Below are positions 15,502 through 16,443 of a DNA stretch of 16,443 bases, in pieces. The DNA lies in contig CALAPG010000227.1 of the NCBI GenBank assembly GCA_937889485.1, forward strand, positions 1-16,443, read 5' to 3'. Position 1 is the first letter of the stretch, and the number at the start of each line of letters is the position of its first letter. Both the position numbers and the translations under genes were made by a program. The notes beneath the pieces are model-generated. The model was not told where the DNA came from and made no database searches. It saw only the letters and a list, made by a program, of their open reading frames with translations. This stretch comes from an uncultured Moraxella sp. (GTDB lineage: Bacteria; Pseudomonadota; Gammaproteobacteria; Pseudomonadales; Moraxellaceae).

Positions 15502-15519
15502 ATAAATTTGCAAATTTAT
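15502..15519. promoter_or_regulatory. 18-bp perfect palindrome at the transcription start of the PA3496-like gene
   Basis: ATAAATTTGCAAATTTAT is perfectly self-complementary with no central gap and lies 5 nt after the -10 box, where transcription should begin. It fits a dimeric repressor operator. As RNA it could also pair between two transcripts or fold weakly. Confidence 0.5.
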
Positions 15520-15546
15520 CGACATGACCAGCGAGAGGAGTACTAA

Positions 15547-15768
15547 ATGGCTGATCCAGATATTGATGATACCTTTGAAGATGATAGCTTTGATGATGAT
15601 GATGACGCGCGATTAGCTGATGATGACGCATCGGGTCGCAGCCGAGCTAGTAGTCTAGAAAAACGTCGCCTGATTGATAATCTACTTGAAGAAAAGCGCT
15701 TGGCGCGTTCATTAAGAGATAGTTTTGATGATGACCTAGATGATTTAGACGATTTTGATGATGAATGA
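15547..15768 (+). CDS. Small acidic PA3496-like protein (putative envelope integrity)
   Basis: This 73-residue protein has aspartate-rich ends (EDDSFDDDDD at 11-20; FDDDLDDLDDFDDE at 60-73) around a basic/amphipathic helix, KRRLIDNLLEEKRLARSLRD (39-58). The central K-R-R-x-I-D-x-L-L-E-E-(K/R)-R-L motif with acidic flanks matches what I recall of the PA3496 family of small proteins annotated as putative envelope integrity proteins. Its molecular role is not established. There is no signal peptide or membrane segment, so it is probably cytoplasmic. GAGAGGAG (15533-15540) lies 6 nt before the ATG, the strongest ribosome-binding site in the window, which suggests high expression. It is transcribed alone: promoter upstream, strong terminator directly after. 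Confidence 0.75.
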   Translation: MADPDIDDTFEDDSFDDDDDARLADDDASGRSRASSLEKRRLIDNLLEEKRLARSLRDSFDDDLDDLDDFDDE

Positions 15769-15779
15769 TGAATAAATCG

Positions 15780-15813
15780 AAGGTTAATACACTGGGTATT
15801 AACCTTTCTTTTT
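15780..15813 (+). terminator. Strong intrinsic terminator after the PA3496-like gene
   Basis: AAGGTTAATAC (15780-15790) and GTATTAACCTT (15796-15806) form a perfect 11-bp stem with a 5-nt loop, followed by a T-rich tail. It separates the acidic-protein gene from the YecA-family gene. Confidence 0.93.
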
Positions 15814-15837
15814 AATGACAATAATAGGAAAAATACC

Positions 15838-16377
15838 ATGGATTTTGATGAGTTGATTGATTTTTTGGACAGTGATGATAATGAATTTGGACTATCAAGC
15901 ATTGCCACGCATGGTTTTTTAACCGCCTCAGTAATCGCCCAATCCTTACCACAATGGCAATCGTATTTGTTTGAGGGTCACCAAAAACAAGTCAATCCTG
16001 CGGTGTTAGCCGCCATCAGCGAATGGCGCGATGAGCTGCAAGCTACCTTGCAAGATGAACGCGAAATTGAGCTACCCTTTGATTTGGCAGACATTGATTA
16101 TACTGATATCGAAAATTCAGAAGTGAGCGAGTGGTCGGTGGGCTTTGTGGATGCCATGTATGCCAGTGACAATGAAGAAGATGACTGGTTTGCCGATGAA
16201 GACAGCGAAGAAGATGTTGCGATGTTGACCTTGCCAATGGTGTTGTTCAGTGGCATTGATGCTGAAGAACCTGATATGGTTGAACTGATGAAAGACCCAA
16301 CTACCATGAGCCAAATGGCGGGTGCAATTGAAAAAAACATCGTTGAGCTGTTTTTATTGTTTCATACCAACGACTAA
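15838..16377 (+). CDS. UPF0149/YecA (YgfB-like) family protein
   Basis: This 179-residue cytoplasmic-looking protein opens with an acidic MDFDELIDFLDSDD helix, followed by the family signature ATHGFLTASVIAQSLP (23-38). A second segment, EWSVGFVDAM (98-107), corresponds to the W..GF..G motif. An acidic stretch follows (NEEDDWFADEDSEED, 112-126), then LPMVLFSGI and a helical end. It lacks the C-terminal zinc-binding SEC-C tail found in E. coli YecA, so it is of the plain YgfB-like domain type. AGGA lies 8 nt before the ATG. The molecular role of this family is poorly defined. It stands alone between two terminators; its own promoter is not obvious, so limited read-through from the previous gene is possible. 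Confidence 0.8.
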   Translation: MDFDELIDFLDSDDNEFGLSSIATHGFLTASVIAQSLPQWQSYLFEGHQKQVNPAVLAAISEWRDELQATLQDEREIELPFDLADIDYTDIENSEVSEWSVGFVDAMYASDNEEDDWFADEDSEEDVAMLTLPMVLFSGIDAEEPDMVELMKDPTTMSQMAGAIEKNIVELFLLFHTND

Positions 16378-16404
16378 CGCTTATTTTTTAAAAATCATTT
16401 TGTC

Positions 16405-16437
16405 AAAAAAAAGAGCAACCATGGTTGCTCTTTTTTT
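16405..16437. terminator. Strong intrinsic terminator after the UPF0149 gene
   Basis: AAAAAAGAGCAACC (16407-16420) and GGTTGCTCTTTTTT (16423-16436) form a perfect 14-bp stem around AT, with a T-run continuing to 16437. The reverse strand also has a T-run, so it can act in both directions. Confidence 0.93.
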
Positions 16438-16443
16438 GGTTTT

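Noticed and set aside
15580..15606. GAT trinucleotide run as a phase-variable microsatellite
   Set aside because: The repeats are short and mixed with GAC codons, and triplet changes would not shift the frame. They fit an ordinary aspartate-rich segment.
15543..15908. Minus-strand serine-rich ORF of 121 residues opposite the acidic genes
   Set aside because: Its Ser-rich runs are the complement of GAT/GAC (Asp) codons in the PA3496-like gene. It also crosses a strong terminator and lacks a ribosome-binding site.

Overview
This is an ordinary chromosomal housekeeping stretch from a moderate-GC gammaproteobacterium. The gene content and orders (pabC-mltG-tmk, dapA-lipoprotein-purC, serB divergent from an AhpA/Smp-type membrane protein, a PA3496-type acidic protein) point to Moraxellaceae, most likely Moraxella/Faucicola or Psychrobacter. 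That placement is inferred from protein character and base composition, not from a search. I see no prophage, insertion sequence, CRISPR array, tRNA or rRNA.

Layout. (1) 1-1523: the 3' part of a DASS-family dicarboxylate/anion transporter whose start lies outside the window. It converges on aroE (minus strand), with a shared terminator between them. (2) 2473-6159: divergent from aroE, a rightward run of an unrecognised lipoprotein, pabC (folate), mltG (peptidoglycan) and tmk (dTTP). It ends in a cluster of short repeats and a bidirectional terminator. (3) nadB (minus) is divergent from a membrane-anchored YkuE-like metallophosphoesterase with altered active-site motifs. (4) 9812-11775: dapA, a 100-residue BamC-like lipoprotein overlapping it by 4 bases, and purC, ending in a terminator. 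(5) A FUSC-family membrane protein converges on serB. (6) serB is divergent from a two-TM AhpA-like protein with an unusual large C-terminal domain. (7) A 73-residue acidic PA3496-like protein and a UPF0149/YecA-family protein follow, each with a strong terminator.

The enzymes belong to separate biosynthetic routes: shikimate (aroE), folate (pabC), NAD (nadB), lysine/peptidoglycan (dapA), purine (purC), serine (serB) and dTTP (tmk). Several neighbours concern the envelope (mltG, the BamC-like lipoprotein, the AhpA-like protein, the PA3496-like protein).

Nothing here is clearly a wholly new multi-gene system. The most unusual items are the BamC reduced to its N-terminal region, the metallophosphoesterase lacking canonical GNH and GHTH residues, the C-terminal domain on the AhpA-like protein, and an 18-bp perfect palindrome just downstream of the promoter of the PA3496-like gene.
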